A stretch of 64,000 nt of DNA, from NCBI RefSeq assembly GCF_009795885.1, contig NZ_WTEV01000001.1, forward strand, positions 154,433 through 218,432. Direction: 5' to 3'. This DNA is from Gilliamella sp. Pas-s25. Its GTDB lineage: Bacteria; Pseudomonadota; Gammaproteobacteria; Enterobacterales; Orbaceae. The translations under genes and the position numbers were made by a program. Shown piece after piece: positions 29,038 through 38,013 of the stretch (position 1 is its first letter; each line of letters starts with the position of its first letter). The notes under the pieces were generated by a model. It did not search any database and was not told the DNA's origin. It worked only from the letters and a program-made list of their open reading frames with translations.

Positions 29038-30981
29038 TTATTCTTTATTCATGGATAATTTGGCGATGATTGTTTGATTTTCTCTTTTAACTTGATGAAT
29101 AACAATCGAGATAGTGTCAGCTAGTTTATAGCAAGTTTCACCTTTAATTTTGATGATGCCTTCATCGGGTAATGGAATAATTTCTTCTTTGACTGGGTGA
29201 ATCATTGACAGCGGCACAAATGCAAAAGCACCTATATCACATAAGCGAACCCGAGCGCCACCACGATTAATATCAATAATTTCAGCTGAGTAATTTTCGC
29301 CGATTTTATCTGATAAGTATTGAGCATAAAGATTTTCAGCCATATCGCGTTCAGCAAAGCGTAATATTTTGCGTCTTTCATTCATACTTTTTAATTGCTC
29401 TTTATCTGGCGGGGTTAATTCTTGTGAGCGGATATACGCTTTGATTAGTCGATGATTGACCATATCGCCGTATTTACGTATTGGTGAAGTCCATGTAGCA
29501 TAGGCGTCAAATCCTAAACCAAAATGCGGTTGTGGCTCAGTTGAAAAATCTGCAGGACTTTGGAATTTGCGGAGCTTGGTGGCCAAAAATGGATTATTGT
29601 CGATTATACGTCGTAACTTTACATATCCATCGAAAGATAAGAGTGATTCTTTATCAAACTCTGTAATCCCGTTATCATTTAAAAAATTTACCACTTGTTC
29701 AATATATTTATTATCAAAGCCCGAATGAATATTAAAAATCCCAAAGCCAATTTTATGTTGTAATTGTAATGTTAAAGCTTGGTTGGCAAGAACCATGACT
29801 TCTTCAACAATATGATTAGCAATTCGACGAGTCTCTTTAATTATGGATTGAACTTGACGATTTTCATTAAGTTTAAAGCGATAATCACCATTATCTTTAA
29901 AGACTAATGCATGAGTTTGTCGCCATGTTATGCGAATTTTAGCTAAATCAGCTAACCAGTTTAATTGCTGTACAATAATTGGGTTATTGGTGGTTAATTC
30001 GTCATTATTTTCTAAAAAGTTAGAGACATGGTTATAAGCTAGTTTAGCCTTTGATTCAATCCAAGCTGGAATAAAGGAAATATCATCGGGAATAATATTG
30101 CCCGCTTGGTCAACACTCATCTTACATATCATTGCTGGGCGTTTTTGATTTGCTTTTAATGAGCATAGTTCATTGGCAAGATCTGCAGGTAACATAGGGA
30201 TATTAAAATCAGGTAAATAAGTTGTGAAATTTCTAACTTTGGCAATATTATCTAATTCGCTATTTTGTAATACATATGCGGTAGGGTCAGCAATGGCAAC
30301 CATTAATTGATAATGCCCCTGTTCATCTTTAGAAACCGCAATGGCATCATCCATATCTTCAGTCTCTTCGCTATCGATGGTAAAAAAGTGAACATCGGTT
30401 AAATCTTGACGGTTAACTAGCTCACCCTCGCTAATTGTCAATGTTTCGGTTTGTGGCGCGTGCGTTTCTAAATCGTAACGGGCTAATGTTTTTAGCCAAA
30501 GTTGATAAGGTGAGCAGCTTTCTGAAACAAAACGAATAACTTCAGCAAGGAAATGGTTATTTTGTTCTTGCAAAGGATGAGAAATAAGCGTTGCAACCAC
30601 CCAATCTCCTTCTTGTAGTTTTTCGCTAACTTGTTTGTTTATTTTGCAGCAAATGGCGAAATTTGTGGGCATATTTTCAGGGTAGATCACCATCGAACGA
30701 TCTTGAAAACCAATTTTGCCGATAAATTGTTGCAATGCACCTTCAATTAATGATTCAGGTTCGAAAGACTCTTTATCGTTATGACTTATTACTGTTCCTG
30801 AAACTTTATCGCCATTACAGACTGTTTTCATCTTAGCGACAGGGATGAAATAACTTTTTTTATTATCTACATCTAAAAAACCAAATCCTTTTTCATGAGC
30901 TCTAACAATACCTTCAACGCGAGGCGTTTGTTCATGGAGTGCTTGTTTTAATTGTGCAAGTAGAGGGTTATTTTGAAACAT
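29038..30981 (-). CDS. rnb: exoribonuclease II
   Basis: A 647-residue processive 3'-5' exoribonuclease. Domain order is cold-shock domains (about 20-170), RNB catalytic domain (about 185-525) and C-terminal S1 domain (about 555-640). The catalytic Asp cluster is visible in FFTIDSEETEDMDDAIAV, and the RPAMICKM and TSPIRKYGDMVNHRL segments are typical. ATG 30981 is chosen because FQNNPLLAQLKQAL aligns with the E. coli N-terminus; 4 more residues precede it in the open frame. Confidence 0.96.
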   Translation of the reverse strand: MFQNNPLLAQLKQALHEQTPRVEGIVRAHEKGFGFLDVDNKKSYFIPVAKMKTVCNGDKVSGTVISHNDKESFEPESLIEGALQQFIGKIGFQDRSMVIYPENMPTNFAICCKINKQVSEKLQEGDWVVATLISHPLQEQNNHFLAEVIRFVSESCSPYQLWLKTLARYDLETHAPQTETLTISEGELVNRQDLTDVHFFTIDSEETEDMDDAIAVSKDEQGHYQLMVAIADPTAYVLQNSELDNIAKVRNFTTYLPDFNIPMLPADLANELCSLKANQKRPAMICKMSVDQAGNIIPDDISFIPAWIESKAKLAYNHVSNFLENNDELTTNNPIIVQQLNWLADLAKIRITWRQTHALVFKDNGDYRFKLNENRQVQSIIKETRRIANHIVEEVMVLANQALTLQLQHKIGFGIFNIHSGFDNKYIEQVVNFLNDNGITEFDKESLLSFDGYVKLRRIIDNNPFLATKLRKFQSPADFSTEPQPHFGLGFDAYATWTSPIRKYGDMVNHRLIKAYIRSQELTPPDKEQLKSMNERRKILRFAERDMAENLYAQYLSDKIGENYSAEIIDINRGGARVRLCDIGAFAFVPLSMIHPVKEEIIPLPDEGIIKIKGETCYKLADTISIVIHQVKRENQTIIAKLSMNKE

Positions 30982-31117
30982 ATGGCTTAACACTAGTTAA
31001 AAAGTTAGTATTAAATTCTATCATATTTATGCAAATTGTGGTTATTGAATTAATCGGTGATGACGTTGAAAATAGACGTATAATAACGCTACTTAAAATT
31101 ATTGGTCGAATTACAGT

Positions 31118-31867
31118 ATGAAATTAAATTATAAATTGCAGGGCGATGGACAGCCGATTGTATTTTTGCATGGGGTATTTGGTAGTTTAGATAATTTAAA
31201 TATGCTTGCGAAAGATTTTGCAAAGCATTATCAAACAGTGCAAGTTGATTTGCGTAACCATGGGCATTCGCCGTGGTCTGATAAGATGGACTATCAAGCC
31301 ATGGCCGAAGATGTGGCTGAACTTTGTTATGATTTACAATTAAAAGATATAATATTAATTGGTCATTCAATGGGGGGCAAGGTAGCTTTACAATTGTCAC
31401 AGGTGCTCTCAGATACTATCCAAAAAATAGTTGCTATTGATATTGCTCCCATAAAATATCAGCGCTCAGCCAATGCTATCATTCTAAGAGTATTAACTTA
31501 TTGCCTTGCAAAGAAGATTACCGACAAAAAACAGATCATGGATTTAATGAGACAAGAGGGTATTAGTGATGCAATCATTCTTTTTTTATTAAAATCGTTT
31601 AAAAATGAACATTGGTTATTTAATATTCAGGCTATTAACGAACAGTATGGTCATATTTGCGATTGGCAAACGATTTCACCTTGGTTAAAACCGACGTTAT
31701 TTATACGCGGTGGCAATTCACCTTATATCACCGATCAGGCTTATCAAGCTATTTTTGAGCAATTTCCGAATGCAAAAATTGAAGTGGTTGAAGGGGCAGG
31801 GCATAATGTTCATTTTGAAAAAACGCAGCAAGTTTTACAACTTTTACATAACTGGTTAGGTGATTAA
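31118..31867 (+). CDS. ybfF: alpha/beta-hydrolase esterase YbfF
   Basis: A 249-residue cytoplasmic acyl-esterase with the alpha/beta-hydrolase fold: oxyanion-hole segment PIVFLHGVFGSLDN, DLRNHGHSPW, nucleophile Ser in LIGHSMGGKVAL, Asp in LFIRGGNSPYI region and terminal His in GAGHNVHFE. It resembles E. coli YbfF, which hydrolyses short acyl esters, including palmitoyl- or malonyl-CoA in vitro. Divergent from rnb and convergent with the pseudopilin genes. Confidence 0.9.
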   Translation: MKLNYKLQGDGQPIVFLHGVFGSLDNLNMLAKDFAKHYQTVQVDLRNHGHSPWSDKMDYQAMAEDVAELCYDLQLKDIILIGHSMGGKVALQLSQVLSDTIQKIVAIDIAPIKYQRSANAIILRVLTYCLAKKITDKKQIMDLMRQEGISDAIILFLLKSFKNEHWLFNIQAINEQYGHICDWQTISPWLKPTLFIRGGNSPYITDQAYQAIFEQFPNAKIEVVEGAGHNVHFEKTQQVLQLLHNWLGD

Positions 31868-31888
31868 ATAATATTTAACTGTTAAATA

Positions 31889-32218
31889 TCAATGTGAATC
31901 ACAAAAAAAACGCTGCTGTTTGACGACTTGTTTGTTGGGTGCACTAACTGTTATTACCACCATTTTACACTGGGCATTATATCTTTTACTGGTGATCGTA
32001 TAACGCCAACCAGAAGGGATAATTTCATTGGGTGTATAAGGATAGCTATCAAGTAGCTGAAAAGCAATTTTATTGGCGCGCAAATAGTTTGCAAAGTAGC
32101 GATGTTTATTGAGCAACGCTTGTTGATAGTTAATAAATCCCAGCATAATAATTGAAAATAGTAACGTTGCTATCATGACTTCAATCAAACTAAAGCCAGC
32201 TATATCTTTATTATTCAC
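31889..32218 (-). CDS. ppdC: prepilin-type protein, PpdC-like minor pseudopilin
   Basis: A 109-residue protein with a type IV prepilin leader: a short basic leader ending in G, then FSLIEVMIATLLFSIIMLGF, with Glu at position +5 after processing at G^F. The GTG at 32218 is chosen: it gives a normal short leader and overlaps the previous stop by 8 nt, whereas the longer frame would run 60 nt into the upstream gene. Last of four genes with the E. coli order ppdA-ppdB-ygdB-ppdC; recC, which follows in E. coli, is absent. Confidence 0.8.
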   Translation of the reverse strand: MNNKDIAGFSLIEVMIATLLFSIIMLGFINYQQALLNKHRYFANYLRANKIAFQLLDSYPYTPNEIIPSGWRYTITSKRYNAQCKMVVITVSAPNKQVVKQQRFFCDSH

Positions 32219-32651
32219 AATGAATAGCCTTTTTTTCTGGGCAATAATCGAGCCAATGGCCTTTTTCGACAATTAATCGATTTTTATCAAAATGTGCAAG
32301 TGTATATAAATAAATATCTTCGTCTTTGGCTTCGCCACGGACTAATACATATTCATCGACTTTTAATAAAGACTGTTTTATACAGGCCTTTAGTTGATAA
32401 GTTGGTTCGGTCATACAATGCCAATGAGCCTTAGGCGCTTGCCAATTTTGACTAATTGCCCACGTTAACGATGAACTGGCTTGATTAAATCGCTGATAGT
32501 ATTGGCATTCCATTAATATCGCTTTTTGCCATGAGGCAATAAGCAAATTAAAGCCGATCAATATAACCAAACCCACAACCATTAAAATAATCACCATTAA
32601 AATAGTGCTAAAACCATGCGACACATAATGTTGTTTAAAATCGGTTTTCAT
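32211..32651 (-). CDS. ygdB: YgdB-like (DUF2509) pilus-assembly-associated protein
   Basis: A 146-residue protein with one N-terminal membrane helix (GFSTILMVIILMVVGLVILIGF) and a Cys-containing periplasmic part. By position (third in ppdA-ppdB-ygdB-ppdC) and by length it matches YgdB. The helix resembles a class III signal but lacks the Glu at +5. It overlaps ppdB by 17 nt and ppdC by 8 nt, so the four products are tightly coupled. Confidence 0.78.
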   Translation of the reverse strand: MKTDFKQHYVSHGFSTILMVIILMVVGLVILIGFNLLIASWQKAILMECQYYQRFNQASSSLTWAISQNWQAPKAHWHCMTEPTYQLKACIKQSLLKVDEYVLVRGEAKDEDIYLYTLAHFDKNRLIVEKGHWLDYCPEKKAIHCE

Positions 32652-33198
32652 TTTTGATTATTTCAGTTCTATGATATTTAATCTGTTTGTTTTTTCTTAA
32701 TTCAGCAGTAACTGATAGGCTTATAGCATAGGGTAGCTGTTTTATTGTAAAGTCGGTTACTTTAATTTCGTTTGAATCGAACAAGTTTTCCCATTTGCTG
32801 CCAACACAATCTATTGATCCTGTTCTATAGGCGATGTTGTTTTCTTTATAGCGATAGGTAAAAACATCTGAACTCATTGGGTTGAATCTATCCCAAACCC
32901 ATGAATTGCGAATCTCACTATCATATCGCAGAATAATACATTTGGACTGTTTATTGATTTCAATTGCTTTAGCGGTCATTTTGTTTGGATCATTAGCAAT
33001 AAAACCGGCGCGTTTTATGTCTTTCTTCATGCCGGCTAATCCCAATTCGATCGCCTGTTGCAAACGTGTTTTTTGATAATATTGTATGATGCTTGCTTGT
33101 AATTGAATGTAAAAAGAGGTCATTCCCAGCACAATTAAGCTTGATAATATCATGCCAATGAGCATTTCAAATAGGGAATATCCAGATGCTTTTAACAT
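32635..33198 (-). CDS. ppdB: prepilin-type protein, PpdB-like minor pseudopilin
   Basis: A 187-residue minor pseudopilin with the prepilin cleavage motif KASGYSLFEMLIGMILSSLI (G^Y, Glu at +5), a long N-terminal helix and a PilW-like C-terminal region containing two Cys (SIDCVGSKWENLF). The start overlaps the ppdA stop by 7 nt. Minor pilins of this set prime assembly of type IV or competence pili; the major pilin and motor genes are elsewhere. Confidence 0.82.
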   Translation of the reverse strand: MLKASGYSLFEMLIGMILSSLIVLGMTSFYIQLQASIIQYYQKTRLQQAIELGLAGMKKDIKRAGFIANDPNKMTAKAIEINKQSKCIILRYDSEIRNSWVWDRFNPMSSDVFTYRYKENNIAYRTGSIDCVGSKWENLFDSNEIKVTDFTIKQLPYAISLSVTAELRKNKQIKYHRTEIIKNENRF

Positions 33199-33668
33199 GG
33201 CGGTAAACCTGTTATATAACTGTTTTCTGCACAGAAACGAATGCGTCCAATTAAAGAAATTAAAACTCTGCTGGTACCTATCTTATTTTTTAATTGAAAA
33301 GAGATTGTTTGTGCCATATTGCGGCGCCCTAAAATAAAAGCAGTTTTATTATTTGTTAACTCACTAATTTCAACAGAATTATCTGGTTTCATAAAATAAA
33401 GTATGCCTGCACTGCACAAGGTGGGTTTTTCATTGTGAGTAATGGCAATGCACCAAGGTGATGTAAATTGGTGAATGATGTAATTCTCGTTTCTGCTTGA
33501 CGCTTTTATTTGAACTTCATATAAAAAATAAGCCAGCTGTTTGGTTGTATCGGCTAATTCATTACGCCGTTGTTGCTCTTTCCAATGTGCAATACCAATA
33601 GTGGTTAAAATGGCACTAATGCAGATGGCTATTAACAATTCCAGTAGTGAAAATCCCCAATCTTGCAT
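33192..33668 (-). CDS. ppdA: prepilin-type protein, PpdA-like minor pseudopilin
   Basis: A 158-residue GspH/FimT-like minor pseudopilin. The mature N-terminus is FSLLELLIAICISAILTTIG (Glu at +5) after a short leader ending in G. The C-terminal domain has paired Cys residues (SPWCIAITHNEKPTLCSAG). First gene of the four-gene cluster, with its own upstream region of about 280 bp facing dapD. Confidence 0.82.
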   Translation of the reverse strand: MQDWGFSLLELLIAICISAILTTIGIAHWKEQQRRNELADTTKQLAYFLYEVQIKASSRNENYIIHQFTSPWCIAITHNEKPTLCSAGILYFMKPDNSVEISELTNNKTAFILGRRNMAQTISFQLKNKIGTSRVLISLIGRIRFCAENSYITGLPPC

Positions 33669-33950
33669 AATATTGTCTTTTTTATATTGTGATAGCGCTA
33701 GTGTAGCTTTAAATAAAATAATGAGTTATTTGTTGAGCTTAATTTGTGATGTACTATCCAAATAAATTATATTTTTTATTTTGGTGTTTTTTATTTTTTT
33801 GCTGAAGAGTTAATTATCATCATAAAAAAGAGGGGGGCAAGATTGATTTAGATGATCTGATTAAACCACTTAAAAAGCAAAGCAGATTATATTATACTGT
33901 TTATCCATTTATTATTTGCTAACGGACTTATAGGTTAAAGGAAACTTGAG

Positions 33951-34775
33951 ATGCAACAATTACAAACAATTATTGAAGCAGCATTTGAACGTCGTGCTGA
34001 AATTACACCATCAAATGTAGATACGGTTACACGTGATGCAATTAATCAATGTATCGCTTTATTAGATAGCGGTAAAATGCGTGTCGCTGAAAAAATCAAT
34101 GGCGATTGGGTGACTCATCAATGGTTAAAAAAGGCTGTTCTGCTCTCTTTCCGTATTAACGAAAACCAGCTGATCGATGGCGGGCCGACTAATTATTATG
34201 ACAAAGTGCCATTAAAATTTGCTGAATATGATCAAGCAAGATTCCAACAAGAAGGTTTCCGTGTTGTTCCATCAGCTATTGCGCGTAAAGGTGCCTATGT
34301 TGCTCGTAATACCGTATTGATGCCATCTTATGTCAATATTGGTGCTTATGTTGATGAAGGTACTATGGTTGATACATGGGTAACAGTTGGTTCTTGTGCA
34401 CAAATTGGTAAAAATGTTCACCTATCGGGGGGCGTTGGTATTGGCGGCGTTTTAGAACCATTACAAGCTAATCCAACCATCATTGAAGATAACTGTTTTA
34501 TCGGTGCTCGCAGTGAAATTGTTGAGGGCGTTATTGTTGAAGAAGGCAGCGTCATTTCAATGGGCGTATTTATTGGTCAAAGCACTAAAATTTATGATCG
34601 TGCAACAGGCGAAGTGCATTATGGTCGTGTACCAGCAGGTTCGGTGGTTGTTTCTGGCAACTTACCAACGAAAGATGGTAAATATAGTTTGTATTGTGCA
34701 GTCATTGTTAAAAAAGTAGATGCCAAAACTTTAGGTAAAGTGGGTATTAACGAATTACTTCGAACGATTGATTAA
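33951..34775 (+). CDS. dapD: 2,3,4,5-tetrahydropyridine-2,6-dicarboxylate N-succinyltransferase
   Basis: A 274-residue trimeric enzyme of the succinylase branch of lysine/meso-diaminopimelate synthesis. The left-handed beta-helix hexapeptide repeats run from about 105 to 240 ([59 protein letters not shown]). Length equals E. coli DapD. It has GGAAAC before ATG 33951 and stands alone with its own promoter region. Confidence 0.97.
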   Translation: MQQLQTIIEAAFERRAEITPSNVDTVTRDAINQCIALLDSGKMRVAEKINGDWVTHQWLKKAVLLSFRINENQLIDGGPTNYYDKVPLKFAEYDQARFQQEGFRVVPSAIARKGAYVARNTVLMPSYVNIGAYVDEGTMVDTWVTVGSCAQIGKNVHLSGGVGIGGVLEPLQANPTIIEDNCFIGARSEIVEGVIVEEGSVISMGVFIGQSTKIYDRATGEVHYGRVPAGSVVVSGNLPTKDGKYSLYCAVIVKKVDAKTLGKVGINELLRTID

Positions 34776-34802
34776 TTGTAATCAATAAGTATAAATTTAA
34801 AT

Positions 34803-34824
34803 GCTGCCTAAATTATCAGGCAGC
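34803..34824 (+). terminator. hairpin after dapD
   Basis: GCTGCCT (34803-34809) and AGGCAGC (34818-34824) form a perfect 7-bp stem with an 8-nt loop, 27 nt after the dapD stop. No T-run follows, so terminator status is uncertain. Confidence 0.45.
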
Positions 34825-34888
34825 AAATACAGTTCACTTGCCTTAATAAATTTATTTATATTTTATAACCATTAGAAGAGGAGAACTT

Positions 34889-35380
34889 ATGCCTTCTTTT
34901 GATATCGTTTCAGAAATTCAAATGCCTGAAGTTAAAAATGGTGTTGAAAATGCGACTCGAGAATTAACTACCCGTTGGGATTTTAAAAACGTTGAAGCAT
35001 CGTTTGAATTAAATGAAAAAAATGAAACGATTAAAGCAACAAGCCAATCTGATTTCCAAGTACAACAATTATTGGATATTTTACGTGACAAGTTAGCCAA
35101 GCGCGGTATTGACGGTGGTGCACTTGAGATCCCTGAAGAAATGGATCATAGCGGTAAACTTTATAGCATTACTGTTAAACTTAAGCAGGGCATTGATAAA
35201 GAGTTAGCCAAAAAGATTGTAAAAGCAATTAAAGACAGCAAAATTAAAGTGCAAGCTCAAGTGCAAGGTGAACAGGTTCGCGTGACAGGTAAATCGCGCG
35301 ATGATTTACAAGCAACTATGGCATTAGTTCGAAATGGTGAATTTGGTCAACCGTTTCAGTTTACTAACTTTAGAGACTAA
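34889..35380 (+). CDS. yajQ: YajQ-family nucleotide-binding protein
   Basis: A 163-residue protein of the YajQ/DUF520 family with two ferredoxin-like domains. It begins [20 protein letters not shown] and ends [14 protein letters not shown], both family signatures. Homologues bind nucleotides; in some bacteria cyclic di-GMP. AGAGGAG precedes ATG 34889. A monocistronic gene with a strong terminator. Confidence 0.93.
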   Translation: MPSFDIVSEIQMPEVKNGVENATRELTTRWDFKNVEASFELNEKNETIKATSQSDFQVQQLLDILRDKLAKRGIDGGALEIPEEMDHSGKLYSITVKLKQGIDKELAKKIVKAIKDSKIKVQAQVQGEQVRVTGKSRDDLQATMALVRNGEFGQPFQFTNFRD

Positions 35381-35393
35381 TTTGTTATGCGTT

Positions 35394-35421
35394 AATATTG
35401 CCGATAAGTGTCGGCAATATT
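35394..35421 (+). terminator. terminator of yajQ
   Basis: A perfect 11-bp stem (AATATTGCCGA with TCGGCAATATT) with a 6-nt loop, 13 nt after the stop, followed by a short T-rich stretch. Confidence 0.75.
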
Positions 35422-35610
35422 ATCCTTTAACCATTATTATTTATCTTTATAAGGAATTTTAGAAACCTCTACATTTGGGGCTGGGTGTTTATCCAACAAC
35501 TGCTATGCTGCCTTAAACGTAAATGTAAGTAGCGTAAAGAATGAGATTTTTTTTTATGAATACGTTATGCTATTTACTTGTCTATCCTCTTAATTATAAC
35601 AATATTTATT

Positions 35611-37959
35611 ATGATAAAAAAATTAGCGCTATTTTTATTTTTTCTTGTCTTTTCTGGATACTTGTTTGCACAAAATCCTAATATCGAAATAAAAAAAGAA
35701 AACGAAGTTCAAAACGTTGACGACTTTAAGGATGTCAAAGATGCTAAAAACGTAAAGGATGAAAAGCAAACTTTTATTGATAATCTATTATCAAAAATGA
35801 CGCTCCAAGAAAAAGCGGGGCAATTACGTTTGATTAGCGTTGGTGGTGATCTAACATTAGATAAAGTGCTTGATCAAATCGGAGCAGGTGAAATTGGTGG
35901 TATTTTTAATACCGTTGTCGAACCTGACCTTTTTCGAATGCAAGAACGTGCTTTAAAATCTGCCAATAAAATTCCACTGTTTTTTGGCTTTGATATCATT
36001 CATGGTCATCGAACTGTGTTTCCGATTAATTTAGGTATTGCATCAACTTGGGATCGTGGCGCGATAGCAAAAGCGGCTGAAGTGTCCGCCGACGAAGCGA
36101 CATCGGACGGATTAAATATAACTTGGGCTCCTATGGTTGATATTACACGCGATCCAAGATGGGGGCGTGTGTCAGAAGGATTTGGTGAAGATCCTTATTT
36201 AACATCAGAAGCTGGACGCATTTTTGTTCAAAAGATGCAAAAGCAATCGCTTACCGATAAAAAGTCGCTGGTTACTGCGGTAAAACATTTTGCGCTTTAT
36301 GGTGCGGTTGAAGGTGGGCGTGAATATAACAGTACCGATATGAGCGAACGTAAAATGTTCCAAGAATATCTTGTGCCTTATAAAGCGGCAATTGATGCCG
36401 GAAGTCGTGCAGTCATGGTGTCACTTGTGAGTGTCAATGGTATTCCGGCAACGGCTAATCATTGGTTATTAACCGAAGTATTACGCAATCAGTGGCATTT
36501 TGATGGCGTTGTGGTCAGTGATCATGGTGCTATTCGTGAGCTGATTAATCATGGCGTGGCGAGTGATCCGAAAGATGCTGTTCGAGTTGCCATTAAAGCT
36601 GGCATTGATATGAGTATGAATGATGAATATTTCTTACAATTTTTGCCTGAATTGGTTAATGAAGGTGCTATTACAGAAGATGAAGTCAATCAAGCATGTC
36701 GCCGTATTCTGGAGCTTAAATATGATATGGGGTTATTTAGTGATCCTAATCGTAATTTAGACCCAAAATTAGATATTGATACAATGTTTGCTGATAATCG
36801 ATTGCATCGTGAAGAAGCCCGTGATGTGGCGCGCCGTAGTATTGTGTTATTAAAAAATGAAAATGGGATTTTGCCTCTAGCTAAAAATAAGAAAATTGCG
36901 GTGATTGGTCCATTGGCTGATTCTAAACGTGATATTTTGGGCAGTTGGGCGGGGGCTGGACGCGCTAATTTGGCGGTAACGCCATTAGAAGGTATTAAAA
37001 ACGCAGTTAAGAATTCAAAATTGGTTAATTACGCCTTTGGTGCCAACCTTTCTGATGATGCAAATTTATATCGATTTTTAAATTTATATGGCGAAACAAC
37101 TAAGTTTGATAATAGACCAGCGGATAAAATGATTGCTGAAGCGGTTAAAATAGCCCAAAAATCGGATGTTGTCATTGCCTTTGTTGGTGAGGCCGAAGGT
37201 ATGGCTCATGAATCATCAAGCCGAACTGATCTTTCTTTACCTGCAAGTCAAAAACGCTTGCTGAAAGCGCTAAAAGCAACCGGTAAACCTTTAGTTATTG
37301 CATTAATGAATGGTCGTCCATTAACATTATCTGAAGAATATGCTCAAGCCGATGCTATGCTTGAAACCTGGTTTTTAGGCACTGAAGGTGGCAATGCCAT
37401 TGCCGATGTGTTATTTGGTCAGTATAACCCCTCTGGTAAGTTGCCAATGTCTTTTCCTGATAATGTCGGTCAAATCCCTGTTTATTACAGTCATTTAAAC
37501 ACAGGGCGTCCACATGGAACTGAAAATATGGGTAAATATACCACCTCGTATTTTGATAGTCCAAACGAACCATTATTCCCATTCGGTTTTGGTTTAAGTT
37601 ATACCAACTTTGCGATGGATTTTTCTTTATCTAGTACTGAAATGAACAAAGAGGGTGAAATTGTTGTTACCGTTAATGTTGAAAATATTGGTAAGACAGA
37701 AGGCATGCAAACAGTTCAACTCTATTTGCAAGATGTTACAGCGTCAGTTAGTCGTCCCGTTAAGGAATTGATTGGTTTTGAAAATATTACCTTAAAACCC
37801 CAATCAAAAGGTGAAGTAAAATTTGTTATTAACTATGATATGTTAAAATTTTGGAATAACAAAATGCAATACGTTGCAGAACCAGGTAAATTTAATGTGT
37901 TTATAGGTAGCGATTCTACTACCCAAGATAAGCAAACGTTTACTTTGCTTGATAAGTAA
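35611..37959 (+). CDS. bglX: periplasmic beta-glucosidase BglX, GH3
   Basis: A 782-residue GH3 glycosidase with a signal peptide (KKLALFLFFLVFSGYLFA) and a charged linker carrying a repeated Val-Lys-Asp motif (about 35-55). The catalytic TIM-like domain follows, with FFGFDIIHGHRTVFP, the nucleophile Asp304 in GVVVSDHGAIRELI and MVDITRDPRWGRVSEGFGEDP. Then come the alpha/beta sandwich and a C-terminal fibronectin type III-like domain. ATG 35611 is chosen since the signal peptide starts there; the frame opens with a TTG at 35578. It should release glucose from beta-glucosides in the periplasm, which suits a plant-derived diet. Confidence 0.94.
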   Translation: MIKKLALFLFFLVFSGYLFAQNPNIEIKKENEVQNVDDFKDVKDAKNVKDEKQTFIDNLLSKMTLQEKAGQLRLISVGGDLTLDKVLDQIGAGEIGGIFNTVVEPDLFRMQERALKSANKIPLFFGFDIIHGHRTVFPINLGIASTWDRGAIAKAAEVSADEATSDGLNITWAPMVDITRDPRWGRVSEGFGEDPYLTSEAGRIFVQKMQKQSLTDKKSLVTAVKHFALYGAVEGGREYNSTDMSERKMFQEYLVPYKAAIDAGSRAVMVSLVSVNGIPATANHWLLTEVLRNQWHFDGVVVSDHGAIRELINHGVASDPKDAVRVAIKAGIDMSMNDEYFLQFLPELVNEGAITEDEVNQACRRILELKYDMGLFSDPNRNLDPKLDIDTMFADNRLHREEARDVARRSIVLLKNENGILPLAKNKKIAVIGPLADSKRDILGSWAGAGRANLAVTPLEGIKNAVKNSKLVNYAFGANLSDDANLYRFLNLYGETTKFDNRPADKMIAEAVKIAQKSDVVIAFVGEAEGMAHESSSRTDLSLPASQKRLLKALKATGKPLVIALMNGRPLTLSEEYAQADAMLETWFLGTEGGNAIADVLFGQYNPSGKLPMSFPDNVGQIPVYYSHLNTGRPHGTENMGKYTTSYFDSPNEPLFPFGFGLSYTNFAMDFSLSSTEMNKEGEIVVTVNVENIGKTEGMQTVQLYLQDVTASVSRPVKELIGFENITLKPQSKGEVKFVINYDMLKFWNNKMQYVAEPGKFNVFIGSDSTTQDKQTFTLLDK

Positions 37960-37971
37960 ATTTCTCATTTT

Positions 37972-37991
37972 CCGTCGACTTTTGTCGACGG
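37972..37991 (+). terminator. hairpin between bglX and btsS
   Basis: CCGTCGAC / GTCGACGG with a TTTT loop, 12 nt after the bglX stop, followed by TTGTGCTTCT. Probable terminator. The next gene begins only 22 nt later, so the hairpin also lies in the btsS leader. Confidence 0.65.
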
Positions 37992-38013
37992 TTGTGCTTC
38001 TGTGGTCATTATT

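Noticed and set aside
31871..31889. ATATTTAAC/GTTAAATAT dyad between ybfF and ppdC as a terminator
   Set aside because: Only one base in the loop, all A-T rich and overlapping the ppdC stop; too weak to call.
34766..34786. TTGAT...ATCAA symmetry after dapD as an FNR site
   Set aside because: Spacing is 8 instead of 4 bases and it lies at the end of a gene, so it is better read as a small hairpin.
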